Of a DNA stretch of 64,000 nt, positions 1-9,370 are shown piece after piece. The stretch is taken from contig OX638379.1 of assembly GCA_951813605.1 (NCBI GenBank), forward strand, positions 1,312,471 to 1,376,470. The letters are read 5' to 3'. The DNA comes from an uncultured Bryobacterales bacterium. GTDB taxonomy: Bacteria > Acidobacteriota > Terriglobia > Bryobacterales > UBA6623. Position 1 is the first letter of the stretch. The number at the start of each line of letters is the position of its first letter. The notes under the pieces were generated by a model. That model was given only the letters and a program-made list of their open reading frames with translations. It searched no databases and was not told the DNA's origin. The translations under genes were made by a program, and so were the position numbers.

Positions 1-2526
1 GTGGACCATGACCACGGCCTGCACGTGGTGCTTTTCGGGCACGACGGGCGTTACTACTTCAATTCCGGCGACCAGGGGTTCGAGACGACTGACCGTTCGG
101 GACACACTTTCCGAAGTAGCAGGGAAGGCCCCTACTATGCCGCGACCGTGCAGACGATGAATCCGGACGGCACGGACTTCCGCGTGTTAGCCCATAACGC
201 GCGCAACCCCTACGAAATCGCTTTCGACTCGTTCGGGTCGATTTGGCAGACCGACAACGACGACGATGGCAATCAATGGACACGGCTGCTCTACGTCATG
301 GAAGGGGCGGATTTCGGGTATTGGGGGCCTGGCGGTCGCAGGTGGCGCGAGGACAAGGGAACGCACTTCCACGAGGAACGCCCGAGCACGGTTCCGTATG
401 TGGCCCGGACGGGGCCGGGTTCCCCTACGGGGCTGGTCCTCTACGAGGGCGATCTCCTGCCGCCAAAGTACAGGAACCAGTTGTTGCACGCAGAGCCGGG
501 CAAGCGCCTGATCCAAACCTTCTTCGTTGAGCCGCACGGGGCCGGATATTCGATGGAATCAGAGAACACCGTTGCCAGCACGGATCCGATTTTCCGGCCG
601 AGCGACATTGCCGTCGCCCCGGACGGGTCGGTGTTCATCTCTGACTGGCAGGATCCGGTCGTAGGCGGCCACAACATGCTGGACATCGAACGCGGGCGGA
701 TTTTCCGTCTCGCCCCGATCAGCCACCGCGGATCGGTGCCAGAACTGGATTTAGAAAGCGACGAGGGCCTGTTAGCGGCGTTCGGTTCGCCCAACCAGGC
801 GACCCGATACCGAGGCTACCAGGAGTTGATGCTGCGCGGCGCGGAGGACCGTCGAAGAGTCCTTCTCCTGGCCTGGCAGGGCAAGAACGAATCGACGATG
901 GCTCGAGCACTCTGGATGCTCGCGGGACTTGGTAAAGAAGGCGCCTCCGCCCTCGAAGAGGCATTCCAGTCGGCAGACCCTAGATTTCGCGTACTCGCAC
1001 TACGTGCGTCTCGCCTGCACGGACTGGATCACATGAGGCGGGTGGCCGAAGTGTCCCAGGATCCGGATCCGCAGGTGAGGCGGGAGGCCGCCCTAATGCT
1101 GCGAAACGTCCCGGCCAACAAGAGAGCCGATATTTGGCTGCGGCTTGCCGACGGATACGACGGTGCGGATCGCTGGTATCTGTCTGCTCTGGGAATCGCT
1201 GCCGAGGGGGCCGAGGATGCTATTTTCGAGGCGCTCCGCGGGAGTCAGCGTGAATGGGACGCCAAGCTCGCTAACTTGTACAGAGTCCTGCAGGCACCCA
1301 GCTCGGTTCCGCTGCTGTCGCAAGTCACGCTGGACTCCCAGCGTCCTCTGGACCAGAGAGTGCAGGCTCTTGACGCTCTTGGCTGGCAGTCTGAGTCGAG
1401 CGCGGCCCGGACAGTCGCTGGCGTAGCCGGGAACCATGCGGAAGCGCCCGAACTCAGAAAGCGCGCTTTGTATTTCCTCCGCAAGCAGCTTTTCAGTGAA
1501 TGGAGCAGGGATCGATCGAATCCCCGAGTGCTGGCGGCAGTTGGTCGCGCTTTCGACAACCCCGCGACTCGACGGGACGCTCTGGAACTGGCGGCGATCT
1601 TGGGCAATCCCTCGCTAGCGCCGCAGCTACGGCGGCTAGTGGCCGACGAGACCGCTGACGAATCCAGCAGGGTGGTGGCACTGAGGGCGCTTGGGCCGAT
1701 CGGCGGAAGCAGTGGGGAGGACCTGCTCCGTCAGCAGCTGGTCGAAGGCTCGACTGCAATGAGAGTCGCGGCCATCGAGGGCTTGCGGGCGAGCTCGCCG
1801 GACGACTTGGACCAAACGTTGCGCGAGGTGGTGCTCTCAGACGCCGGGAACGAGGTTCGGACCGCGGCCCTGCGGGCGCTTGGCAGAAGACCCTCCGGAC
1901 TGCATTTGATTCTGGACATGGAAATGTCGCAAGACCTGCCAGCGGAGGTGCGAACAGTCGCTGCCAGCCTTGTGAACTCGGCGCGGAATCCCGACGTCAG
2001 GGCACGAGCCGCGGACATCCTTCCTCCCCCGAGGAGCCGCAATGAGCGGCCGGTGGTCGGAGTGCGCGAAATCGTCGAGGCAGTAGGGAATGCCGACCGT
2101 GGCAGAGCGGTTTACGAGCGCAAAGACGGTGCGAATTGCGCCAAGTGCCATTCGCTTACTGCGGGCGAGGAGATTGTCGGGCCCAGCTTGGCCGCGATCG
2201 CGTCGAAGTATGGCAAGGAGGGCATGCTAAACGCCATCCTGCACCCGAGCGAGGGAATCGCGCCAGAGTACGTCTCGTGGATACTGGACACCGCTGACTA
2301 CGGCCTCGTGACGGGCGTGCTGATCGAGGACACGGCTGAGCGGGTGGTGCTTCGTACGGTGGCCGCTGACGAAATACGCCTGGATCCGTCAAACATACTG
2401 GATCGCAGGCAAGGCAAGCTGTCGATCATGCCGGAAGATTTGGTCAGCTCCATGACGAAGCAGGAACTGATCGACTTGCTCGAATATCTCTCTGTTCTGC
2501 GGGGCAGCGAGGATACGGGCGATTAA
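1..2526 (+). CDS. PVC-type heme-binding propeller/HEAT/cytochrome c protein (5' end outside window)
   Basis: This is an exported multi-domain protein of the membrane-bound dehydrogenase / CxxCH heme-binding family. The visible part starts inside a six- or seven-bladed beta-propeller (roughly residues 1-240, with NPDGTDFRVLAHNARNPYE and DIAVAPDGSVFISDW). HEAT-like alpha repeats follow (about 250-690), then a C-terminal cytochrome c domain with heme motif C713-A-K-C716-H717. The last 130 residues match the usual C-terminal heme-binding module (EIVGPSLAAIASKYGKEG). No signal peptide is present and the open frame reaches base 1, so the true start lies upstream and the GTG at base 1 is only the first available codon. 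The family is often linked to periplasmic sugar oxidation in Acidobacteria and Planctomycetes; the substrate is unknown. Confidence 0.85.
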   Translation: MDHDHGLHVVLFGHDGRYYFNSGDQGFETTDRSGHTFRSSREGPYYAATVQTMNPDGTDFRVLAHNARNPYEIAFDSFGSIWQTDNDDDGNQWTRLLYVMEGADFGYWGPGGRRWREDKGTHFHEERPSTVPYVARTGPGSPTGLVLYEGDLLPPKYRNQLLHAEPGKRLIQTFFVEPHGAGYSMESENTVASTDPIFRPSDIAVAPDGSVFISDWQDPVVGGHNMLDIERGRIFRLAPISHRGSVPELDLESDEGLLAAFGSPNQATRYRGYQELMLRGAEDRRRVLLLAWQGKNESTMARALWMLAGLGKEGASALEEAFQSADPRFRVLALRASRLHGLDHMRRVAEVSQDPDPQVRREAALMLRNVPANKRADIWLRLADGYDGADRWYLSALGIAAEGAEDAIFEALRGSQREWDAKLANLYRVLQAPSSVPLLSQVTLDSQRPLDQRVQALDALGWQSESSAARTVAGVAGNHAEAPELRKRALYFLRKQLFSEWSRDRSNPRVLAAVGRAFDNPATRRDALELAAILGNPSLAPQLRRLVADETADESSRVVALRALGPIGGSSGEDLLRQQLVEGSTAMRVAAIEGLRASSPDDLDQTLREVVLSDAGNEVRTAALRALGRRPSGLHLILDMEMSQDLPAEVRTVAASLVNSARNPDVRARAADILPPPRSRNERPVVGVREIVEAVGNADRGRAVYERKDGANCAKCHSLTAGEEIVGPSLAAIASKYGKEGMLNAILHPSEGIAPEYVSWILDTADYGLVTGVLIEDTAERVVLRTVAADEIRLDPSNILDRRQGKLSIMPEDLVSSMTKQELIDLLEYLSVLRGSEDTGD

Positions 2527-2772
2527 GGCACGGATGGCGGCGGAAGATTTCGGTCATCAAGTGTCGGTGACCCATTAGCTACTCGTGTTGGCTGCGTAAC
2601 AGGCCAACTCCGCGCCGGCCAATCGCACGGACCCGGAGCCAAGCGTGGATTCCTTGACCGCTATCGCTGGACCTAGCCGCCGTGCTCCCGACTGCCTGGC
2701 CAACTGTTCAGGATGTCGCCGCCCGCCGCCGGCGCTCCGTCCGAGAGGATGTCCCGCATTCCCTGAGCGAGC

Positions 2773-3657
2773 CTAGCCGGATCCTCTCGATTGAGCGAAC
2801 TCCCACGCCTTCCGCGTGAAAATCTCGTACTCGACGGGCGTCCAGCACGCCTTGCAGACCGTCCTTTTCCGCCTGAAATTCTTTTTCTGCGTCCAACGGC
2901 ATTCCGGGCAGGACATGATGTACCGCGGCGGAGCGAAATCGACGTTGTGGCAGCGGTCGCCGGTGCAGCCGATCGACCGAGCGACGGCTTTCCAGATCGC
3001 GTCGTGGTTGTGGTCCGGGCCGGCTAGAGCGTGAGCGATCTCGTGGAGGATCGTGTCACGAACTTCGTGATCTGTCGCTTGAACGCAATAGAGGCGGGCA
3101 AGGCCTATCACTTTGGTGCCGTGCCAGCACACGCCAGCGCGCCTGGAAGCGTCGTCGTATTGAAAGCTCCATCCCTTGAGTCCGTGCCGAGCGAGGAGAC
3201 GCTCCGCCTCCCGCTCAACCTCGGCGAAACGCTGCTGATTTTCAAGGCTTCGCCCGGTGCCGCGAGGCCTGAGGTTCGCGTATGGCACGGCGAATTCGTT
3301 TCGGTCGTCCGTGACCACCACGGCTCGCGTTGGACCCAGACGGGCGACAACCCCGTGCAAGACCGCTGACCTGCGAGTGAACATGACATCGTCATCCGGA
3401 CGAAATTGCGCCTTGAACACATCGCTGCGCAGCACGACGCGTTTCCTGTGGCCCTTCGCGTCACGCTGTAGGAGTTTCCAAGGCACGCGATATTCGGTGG
3501 CGTCGGAAGACACGACGAATGCCTTGGCGGTGGACTTCTTGGCTAGGTGTCCCGCGATCCGGGATTTGCCACGCCGGAACCGAACCGGATCGTGAACAGT
3601 GAAGTCTGCGACCTTTGCCATATCACGCTCAGCCATCATTCTTCGCACATGCGCCAC
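2773..3657 (-). CDS. SprT-like zinc metalloprotease domain protein
   Basis: The protein is 294 aa. Residues 140-294 form a SprT-like domain: zinc-binding H205-E-I-A-H209, a downstream histidine pair in D215-H-N-H-D, and a C-terminal zinc ribbon (C250-x2-C253, C268-x2-C271). SprT/Spartan-like proteins are DNA-associated metalloproteases or zinc-fold proteins, and this one has no signal peptide. The N-terminal half is unusual: two 44-residue repeats (23-66 and 89-132) align without gaps and share V-x-F, A-x-V-V and Y/F-x-V-P-x-x-x-L positions, suggesting small beta-barrels for nucleic-acid or protein contact. GTG is used as start; an internal ATG at residue 13 (MAKVADF) is equally plausible. 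It is divergent from the VTT protein, with 20 bp between them. Confidence 0.8.
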   Translation of the reverse strand: MAHVRRMMAERDMAKVADFTVHDPVRFRRGKSRIAGHLAKKSTAKAFVVSSDATEYRVPWKLLQRDAKGHRKRVVLRSDVFKAQFRPDDDVMFTRRSAVLHGVVARLGPTRAVVVTDDRNEFAVPYANLRPRGTGRSLENQQRFAEVEREAERLLARHGLKGWSFQYDDASRRAGVCWHGTKVIGLARLYCVQATDHEVRDTILHEIAHALAGPDHNHDAIWKAVARSIGCTGDRCHNVDFAPPRYIMSCPECRWTQKKNFRRKRTVCKACWTPVEYEIFTRKAWEFAQSRGSG

Positions 3658-3677
3658 AATGAGGGTTCGCAGCGCTC

Positions 3678-4283
3678 TTGTCTTGGGTTCGCCATTTTGG
3701 GGAGTGGATTGCAGGAGCTGCCGCGTTCCTGGGGCCTTGGGGCGTGTTTTTCATTGCCCTCGCCGACAGCGCGTTCGTTCCCCTGCCGCAAGGCGTGGAC
3801 GCCCTCTTGATCGCGCAGGCGATCGCAAGTCCCGAAATTGCCTATCTAGCTGCAGGGCTGGGGGCGCTTGGTTCGCTGCTCGGGAGCGCAGCGCTGTACT
3901 TCCTAGGCAGTCGAGCCGGTCTCGCGATCTTGGGCAAGCGCGTGTCTCCCGATGGCATCCAGCGACTGAGGGACCTTGTCGGGCAATGGGGCGCGGCTCT
4001 GCTGATCCCGGTGACCATGACTCCCATACCGCTTCCGATGAAGCCAATCGTGCTGTCGGCGGGCATCTTCCAAATGCCCCTGCCTTCGTTCTGCGTCGCG
4101 ATCGGATTATCGAGGTTTATACGCTATTTCGGCGTCGTGTTCCTAGCGATGCGCTTCGGTGACCGTGCAATGGGATACGCGGTCGAGCACCTGCACTTGG
4201 TCGCGGTCGGGTGCGCACTACTGGTGGCGGCGTTTATAGCAGCCCACCGGATGTCGAACCGCTGGCTGAACCGCGCGCTTTAG
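3678..4283 (+). CDS. VTT-domain (YqaA/DedA-like) membrane protein
   Basis: A 201-aa integral membrane protein of the VTT/SNARE-associated family, the YqaA-like branch of DedA. It has hydrophobic segments near residues 12-30, 52-75, 105-135 and 165-190, and conserved features FLGSRAGLAILGKR and PLPMKPIVLSAGIFQMPLPSF, which fit the re-entrant loop region. Family members act in membrane homeostasis, probably as lipid or ion transporters; this member's substrate is unknown. The start is the only candidate: an in-frame TGA lies six codons upstream and the sole start codon between is the TTG used here. The next gene is convergent. Confidence 0.75.
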   Translation: MSWVRHFGEWIAGAAAFLGPWGVFFIALADSAFVPLPQGVDALLIAQAIASPEIAYLAAGLGALGSLLGSAALYFLGSRAGLAILGKRVSPDGIQRLRDLVGQWGAALLIPVTMTPIPLPMKPIVLSAGIFQMPLPSFCVAIGLSRFIRYFGVVFLAMRFGDRAMGYAVEHLHLVAVGCALLVAAFIAAHRMSNRWLNRAL

Positions 4284-4319
4284 TCGCAGTGCGGCAGCCA
4301 GGATCGCTGGGCTCTGGAA

Positions 4320-5120
4320 TTACGGATTGGGCGGCAGTAACGGCACGCCTTCGGGAATCTCGAAGACATTCTTGCTCAACGGTTGATTGATCTGGTAGGT
4401 CTGGGCGTACAACTCGAAGACCCGGTCGCCGTCTCGTTCGCGCCGGATAATCCATGGAAGCAGCGCCTCCCCTAGTGGTCTGTAGCGTCCGAAGACCGAT
4501 TTCTCCTCGTATGGGATCCGAGTCTCGGGGTCGCGTCGGAGGTACTGCTGCTGGACCGGCAGCCCGTCGGACTGCCGAAGATAAAGCGTGATGGCTTCCC
4601 CGCGGTTATCGACGATGTCCAGAGCGTCGCATGGAACGTTGTCGATGATCTCTGTGCCCTTGTAGTAGTAATAAAGGCCCGGTTCATCCATCCGATAGCG
4701 CATGAAATAGAATATGTCTCGCCGAGCAGCGAGCCGGTAGCGCTTCATGTAGTCTTCAGGCTGCGGGACAGCTCCGCGATAGGTGACCTCGTATCCCTCG
4801 CCGTTGACGAACAGTGCGTAATAGTCGCCCTTCTCGGTGTAGACCTCGCGGCGCCTGACGGGAAGCCAGTTCTCTCCGGCGTCGGGCCGCATGTCCTCGA
4901 ACCTGTCGTAAATCGTGATGCGCGCCTGCCCTCGGACCTGGCGGTTGTAAAAGGAGTAGGCCCGGCCTGCTCGGACTTGAGTCCTGACTTCTAGAAACTT
5001 CTGCCCGCCAATGGCCTCGAAGGCCTCGCGCACTAGGCGCTCTCCCTTCTCTTGCCTGGTCTCGGCTACTAGCCTTGCGCCGCCGATGCACGACATTGCG
5101 AGCGCCCGTCGGGTGATCAT
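4320..5120 (-). CDS. LolA-like outer-membrane lipoprotein-sorting family protein
   Basis: A 266-aa protein. The N-terminus MITRRALAMSCIGGARLVA is a short, possibly Tat-like signal. The rest has the beta-rich pattern of LolA/LppX-fold 'outer membrane lipoprotein-sorting' proteins common in Acidobacteria: an opening helix with E-A-I-G-G, then strands such as GYEVTYRG, FYFMRYRMDEPGLYYYYKGTEII, DALDIVDNRGEAITLYLRQSDGLPV and PLGEALLPWIIRRERDGDRVFELYAQTYQINQPL. This fold binds lipids or lipoprotein acyl chains in the periplasm. AGGGAG sits nine bases before the ATG. It is divergent from glnE across an 87-bp gap. The family call rests on pattern only. Confidence 0.6.
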   Translation of the reverse strand: MITRRALAMSCIGGARLVAETRQEKGERLVREAFEAIGGQKFLEVRTQVRAGRAYSFYNRQVRGQARITIYDRFEDMRPDAGENWLPVRRREVYTEKGDYYALFVNGEGYEVTYRGAVPQPEDYMKRYRLAARRDIFYFMRYRMDEPGLYYYYKGTEIIDNVPCDALDIVDNRGEAITLYLRQSDGLPVQQQYLRRDPETRIPYEEKSVFGRYRPLGEALLPWIIRRERDGDRVFELYAQTYQINQPLSKNVFEIPEGVPLLPPNP

Positions 5121-5207
5121 GGCTCAATACTCCCTTTTAACGTAACTGACTATTCTTCCATGCACAGCACGGCTTGACGGGGTTAGGTTATTCTGCAAAA
5201 ACTCCCA

Positions 5208-8162
5208 ATGCCCACGCATTTCGAAATCAATGGTGGCGCGCGGATCACCGATCTGCTTGGCGACTTGCGGCAGCACCTGCCCGAGCAAGCCGCGGCCAGC
5301 GTGCCTCCGCTGCTGAACGCTCTGCCCGACCCTTCGGGCGCGCTCCGCCGCCTCTTGGAGTACTACCGCCAACTGCCCTGGAAGCCGGGGCCGGAGGATT
5401 TCGACGGCAAGGTGATCTACGCGGCCCTCACGGTGTTCGGCAATAGCCGCTACTTGTCTAATCTAGTACTGAATTGGCCCGAACTCCTCCACTGGTCGCT
5501 CGCCTCGGAAAACCTTGAGCGGACCATCTCGGCCGGCGAGCTCCGCTCAGACCTCGGATCATTTGTGGCGCACGCCGACGACGAAACGGCCGCATTGCTG
5601 CTCGCTCGATTCAGACACAAGCACATACTGCGGATCGCCATGCGAGACCTGCTGTCCGTCGCTCCGCTCGCGGACATTGCCCTCGACCTGTCCACGCTGG
5701 CTGACGTCACCGTTCAAGGTGCGCACGACCACATACGGCAGCAACTCGTGCGGCGTTTCGGTCGGCCTCTTTGCGACATCGAATCCGGTCAGCTCCTGTG
5801 TCACTTCGCGGTCATCGCTCTGGGCAAGCTCGGCGGAAGCGAACTCAACTTCAGTTCCGATATCGACCTGATGTACATCCACACGGGCGACGGTCGCACG
5901 TGGGGCCCGGTGGTCACGACCAATCAGGACTTCACGAACCAGCTGGCGACCCGACTGACACGGATGCTGTCGATGATGACTCCCGAGGGCTTCTGCTATC
6001 GCGTTGACTTGCGGCTGCGCCCCGAGGGCAATGCTGGCGAACTTGTGATCCCGCTTTCGTCGGCTGCGCAGTATTACTTCAACCGAGCACGGGACTGGGA
6101 GTTGCAGATGCTTCTCAAGGCTAGGCCCGTGGCCGGCAGTTTGCCGCTTGGCCGGAAATTCCTGGACACGGTGACTCCCCAGATATACCGCACGACGACC
6201 GACTTCTCTCAGATCGAAAAGCTGGCCGAGACTCGGGACCGCATGCAGAAGCAGCGCAGGAGGCGCGGCGCTCACACGATTGACGTGAAGCTCGATCCAG
6301 GCGGTATCCGCGATGTCGAGTTTCTGGTGCAGTGCCTGCAGAGGCTTTACGGAGGGCAAGACAGGTTCCTGAGGAGCGGCGGCACGATGTACGCTCTGCA
6401 CCGTTTGCGTGAGAAGGGCTATCTGGCCACCATGGACTACGGGAAGCTTTTCAACGCGTACCGATTCCTGCGGAAGGTAGAGCACCGCTTGCAGCTGGCG
6501 GCCAACAAACAGACCCACGAGCTGCCTCGCAACGAAGAGGCCCTTCGCCGAGTAGCGTTTCAAATGGGCTTTCGCCAAGGCGGCCAGGCGGGGACGGCTC
6601 TGCAAGCCACGATTCAAGACCACTATGGCGCCGTCAGCGAGATCTACGACCGGGTAATCCGAAGCCAGCGGCCTTCACCTCGTCGTGCCCGCGCCAAACG
6701 CCGGTTGGGCGTTGACCCTAGCCATCACTCCGACGGGCAGCGTGCAGCCCCGGTCGCTTCGTCCGTTTGGCGCGCGTACCTGCCGGATCTGCGAAAAGTC
6801 TCGAACCGGCTCGCGGATAGCTTCGACGGCTTGAGCTTGCGTTGGGGAAATCGAGCCCTTGAGCACTTCCTGGATCGGGTAGTCGCGATGCCCGAGGTGC
6901 TCGAGGTTTTGAGCGGACGGCCGGAACTCGTTCCTTGCATACGGGAACTCATGGAGTACAGTCCCCATTTCGCAGCCTATTCCCTTCGTTTCCCGAAGGA
7001 TGTGGCCGAGATCTCGCTGACCGAAGAGACAGGCCGATACGTCGAGGCGGAGTGCGCGACGATCCATGGATGGCCAATGCATCCGGAACTCGGCCCGATT
7101 CTCGCGGATGACCGCGATCCAGATGAGGCGGCCGCGGAGTTGCGCCGATTCTTCCGTCGCGAAATGCTCGCGATCCAGAGCCGTAGTATCTACGTCGGTG
7201 AAGACGTTTTTTCGACACTGTCCGAGTCAAGCGAACTCGCTGTGTGGATTCTGCGTGCGGCCCACGCCTTGTCCCTCCGCGAGGCGGCGGCCACTGCCAA
7301 GGAATCCATCGAGCCGAAGAGTGCCCTTCGTGTAATTGCACTGGGCCGTCTAGGCATGCGCGAATTCGACCTCGGTTCGGATGGGGACATTGTCTTTGTG
7401 ATCCCCGACAGCGAGAGCCGTCGGTTGGGACTTTGGACAAACGTCGCCAACCGGATCATAGGCATTGTCAGCAGCTACACCGCCGACGGCCAGATGTTCA
7501 GCCTCGACGCACGCTTGCGCCCGTTGGGCCGTGACGGCGAATTGGTCCAAACGGAATCGCAATTCCTCAGCTACTTTGCTGACCGGGCTGAGTCGTGGGA
7601 GGCGCTCACGTACATGAAGGCTCGAACTGTGGCGGGCGATCGTGAAAAGGGCAAGCGATTCCTTGCCCACCTGCAGGATGTGCTCTGGCAGGGTTTCGCT
7701 CATCGGGAGGAACTCGCCTCACTGCTGGTCCGGATGCGCAGGCGCCTTGAGGCCGAGCAAGGCGAGTCCAAGCCCCTCAAGTCCGGACCCGGCGGCTACT
7801 ACGACATCGACTTCATACTGCTCTACTGGCGCCTTCTGCACGCGGAATCGTTCTACGAGTCCCTGAACACGCCCCAGAGGATCGAGATCATTCGCAAGAC
7901 CGATCCTGAATACGAGCACGATCTGGATGTCCTGCTCCAGGCGACTCGGATCTTCCGATCCGTGGATCATGGAGTTCGCGTGTCCAAAGGCACCTCTTCG
8001 CATGCCTTGCCTCCGACGGAATGGCAGCGAGAACTGCTCTCGGAATTGGTGGGGCGGTGGCTTCCCGAGGATGCTAGAGGGCAGTCGCTGCAATCTCTCA
8101 TCGAGTCGACGCGAGATTCTGTGCGCGGAATATTCTGGAACGCCTTCGGATCAGGCCGTTAG
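5208..8162 (+). CDS. glnE: Bifunctional glutamine synthetase adenylyltransferase/deadenylase
   Basis: GlnE transfers AMP to, and removes it from, glutamine synthetase, tuning ammonia assimilation to nitrogen status under PII control. The 984-aa length fits the family. Two nucleotidyltransferase halves are clear: N-terminal deadenylase GKLGGSELNFSSDIDLMYIH (metal ligands D218 and D220) and C-terminal adenylylase GRLGMREFDLGSDGDIVFVI (D725 and D727). Each is followed by a helical GlnD-type partner domain with characteristic motifs (PGGIRDVEFLVQCLQRLYGG and PGGYYDIDFILLYWRLLHA). All four catalytic aspartates are intact. The ATG start gives full N-terminal length. No glnA or glnB gene lies in the window. 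Confidence 0.95.
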   Translation: MPTHFEINGGARITDLLGDLRQHLPEQAAASVPPLLNALPDPSGALRRLLEYYRQLPWKPGPEDFDGKVIYAALTVFGNSRYLSNLVLNWPELLHWSLASENLERTISAGELRSDLGSFVAHADDETAALLLARFRHKHILRIAMRDLLSVAPLADIALDLSTLADVTVQGAHDHIRQQLVRRFGRPLCDIESGQLLCHFAVIALGKLGGSELNFSSDIDLMYIHTGDGRTWGPVVTTNQDFTNQLATRLTRMLSMMTPEGFCYRVDLRLRPEGNAGELVIPLSSAAQYYFNRARDWELQMLLKARPVAGSLPLGRKFLDTVTPQIYRTTTDFSQIEKLAETRDRMQKQRRRRGAHTIDVKLDPGGIRDVEFLVQCLQRLYGGQDRFLRSGGTMYALHRLREKGYLATMDYGKLFNAYRFLRKVEHRLQLAANKQTHELPRNEEALRRVAFQMGFRQGGQAGTALQATIQDHYGAVSEIYDRVIRSQRPSPRRARAKRRLGVDPSHHSDGQRAAPVASSVWRAYLPDLRKVSNRLADSFDGLSLRWGNRALEHFLDRVVAMPEVLEVLSGRPELVPCIRELMEYSPHFAAYSLRFPKDVAEISLTEETGRYVEAECATIHGWPMHPELGPILADDRDPDEAAAELRRFFRREMLAIQSRSIYVGEDVFSTLSESSELAVWILRAAHALSLREAAATAKESIEPKSALRVIALGRLGMREFDLGSDGDIVFVIPDSESRRLGLWTNVANRIIGIVSSYTADGQMFSLDARLRPLGRDGELVQTESQFLSYFADRAESWEALTYMKARTVAGDREKGKRFLAHLQDVLWQGFAHREELASLLVRMRRRLEAEQGESKPLKSGPGGYYDIDFILLYWRLLHAESFYESLNTPQRIEIIRKTDPEYEHDLDVLLQATRIFRSVDHGVRVSKGTSSHALPPTEWQRELLSELVGRWLPEDARGQSLQSLIESTRDSVRGIFWNAFGSGR

Positions 8163-8671
8163 CTCGACCCTCGACCGCACCGGGCCGAGCCATTCCCCAA
8201 ACTGGCGGTCGGCTTGCGAAGCGCAAGTTCGACGCAGGCGAGCCGATGGGCATCGAGGGGACGAGCGACTTCTCACTATGTTTGATGTAGGTTCGCAGAG
8301 CCATGCGAAGGGCTTTGAGAAGCCTTTTCAATTGTTGGCTGCGCGAACAGCCGGATCGAGGGCGGCTTGACGTGCCAACGTGCGTAGCCCCGATGCGAAC
8401 GGCCTCTGGATTCGTCCTTGATGCTGTCTCCTATTCCGCGAAGCTTGGCAGGTGGCTAGCGTATGGCAGATCGAGGCCTGGTGTCGCTTTGATGCCCTCC
8501 GCTAATGTTCCGGCCATACCGTCAGAGCCCCGGACGGCACCGGCAGAGAGTGGTCCATGTGTGCGAGCCGAATGGCGAGATCCCTTCGTCGAGCCCCGTT
8601 TCCGTAGATTTCCGTCAGCTCCTCTGATCGCTCGCTTTGGCAGCCCTTCCGTCCTGTACAATGGCAGCGTT
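8163..8671. other. Intergenic region between glnE and the DUF1080 gene
   Basis: About 500 bp without a supported gene. The open frame of the DUF1080 gene extends upstream here, but its residues do not resemble a protein and a clear signal peptide begins only at 8672. A stem of nine pairs with one bulge and a TGAG loop lies at 8307-8329 (GAAGGGCTT paired with AAGCCTTTTC); it could end glnE transcription but lacks a long U tract. TACAAT at 8657-8662 resembles a -10 box placed only nine bases before the next ATG, with TTGGCA at 8637-8642 at too short a spacing (14 bp). Confidence 0.5.
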
Positions 8672-9331
8672 ATGAAGACGATTCTCTCCTTGGCATGTAC
8701 AGTTGTTCTTTGCGGCCTACCGTTGAATGCGGAAGACGGCGAATGGATCGATCTCTGGGACGGCTCGACCTTCGACGGTTGGAAGCTGACTGCAGAGAAT
8801 CCGTCGACCTTTCAAATCGAGGACGGGGTGATTGTCGCCCAAGGGCCGCGGGCTCACCTTTTCTACGCTGGCAAGCTCAACGGCGGCAAGTTCCGCAACT
8901 TCGAGCTAAAGATCGACGTCCTCGCGAAGAATAACTCCAACGGAGGCATTTACTTCCATACCGACTACCAGGAGAAGGGCTGGCCGCTCAAGGGCTTCGA
9001 AGTCCAGGTGAACAACACCTTTGCCAGGGACCCCCGCAAGACCGGCGGTCTATACGGCGTGTCGGACAACCTCGTACCCCCGGCCAAGGACGACGAATGG
9101 TTTGAGGAGCATATCGTTGTTCGCGGCAACAGCGTCAAGGTATACGTCGATGGCCACCTGATCACCAACTGGGTGCAGCCGGACGACTGGGACGGCCTCC
9201 ATCCGTTGCCTAGCGGTAGAGGGCAGAACTTCCCGCTGCGCAAACTTGACACCGGAACGATCGCGTTGCAAGGACACGATCCAAACAGCGTGGTGCTGTA
9301 CAAGAACATTCGGGTCAAGATTCTCGACTAG
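8672..9331 (+). CDS. Secreted DUF1080 (3-keto-disaccharide hydrolase domain) protein
   Basis: A 219-aa secreted protein with signal peptide MKTILSLACTVVLCGLPLNA. The mature part is a single DUF1080 domain of concanavalin-like jelly-roll fold: WIDLWDGSTFDGWKLTAEN near the start, then ARDPRKTGGLYGV, HIVVRGNSVKVYVDGH and the terminal GTIALQGHDPNSVVLYKNIRVKIL. DUF1080 proteins are abundant in Acidobacteria, Bacteroidetes and Planctomycetes; some hydrolyse 3-keto-glycosides, matching the Gfo/Idh/MocA oxidoreductases found later in the window. The start was chosen because the signal peptide begins exactly here. The gene lies 39 bp before dnaG. Confidence 0.88.
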   Translation: MKTILSLACTVVLCGLPLNAEDGEWIDLWDGSTFDGWKLTAENPSTFQIEDGVIVAQGPRAHLFYAGKLNGGKFRNFELKIDVLAKNNSNGGIYFHTDYQEKGWPLKGFEVQVNNTFARDPRKTGGLYGVSDNLVPPAKDDEWFEEHIVVRGNSVKVYVDGHLITNWVQPDDWDGLHPLPSGRGQNFPLRKLDTGTIALQGHDPNSVVLYKNIRVKILD

Positions 9332-9370
9332 CCCGCGAGTCGCCTCACCTGGCGGCGGCACCGACATCCA

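Noticed and set aside
5559-6623. 354-codon minus-strand open frame
   Set aside because: It is antisense to the glnE N-terminal half, whose catalytic motifs are clear.
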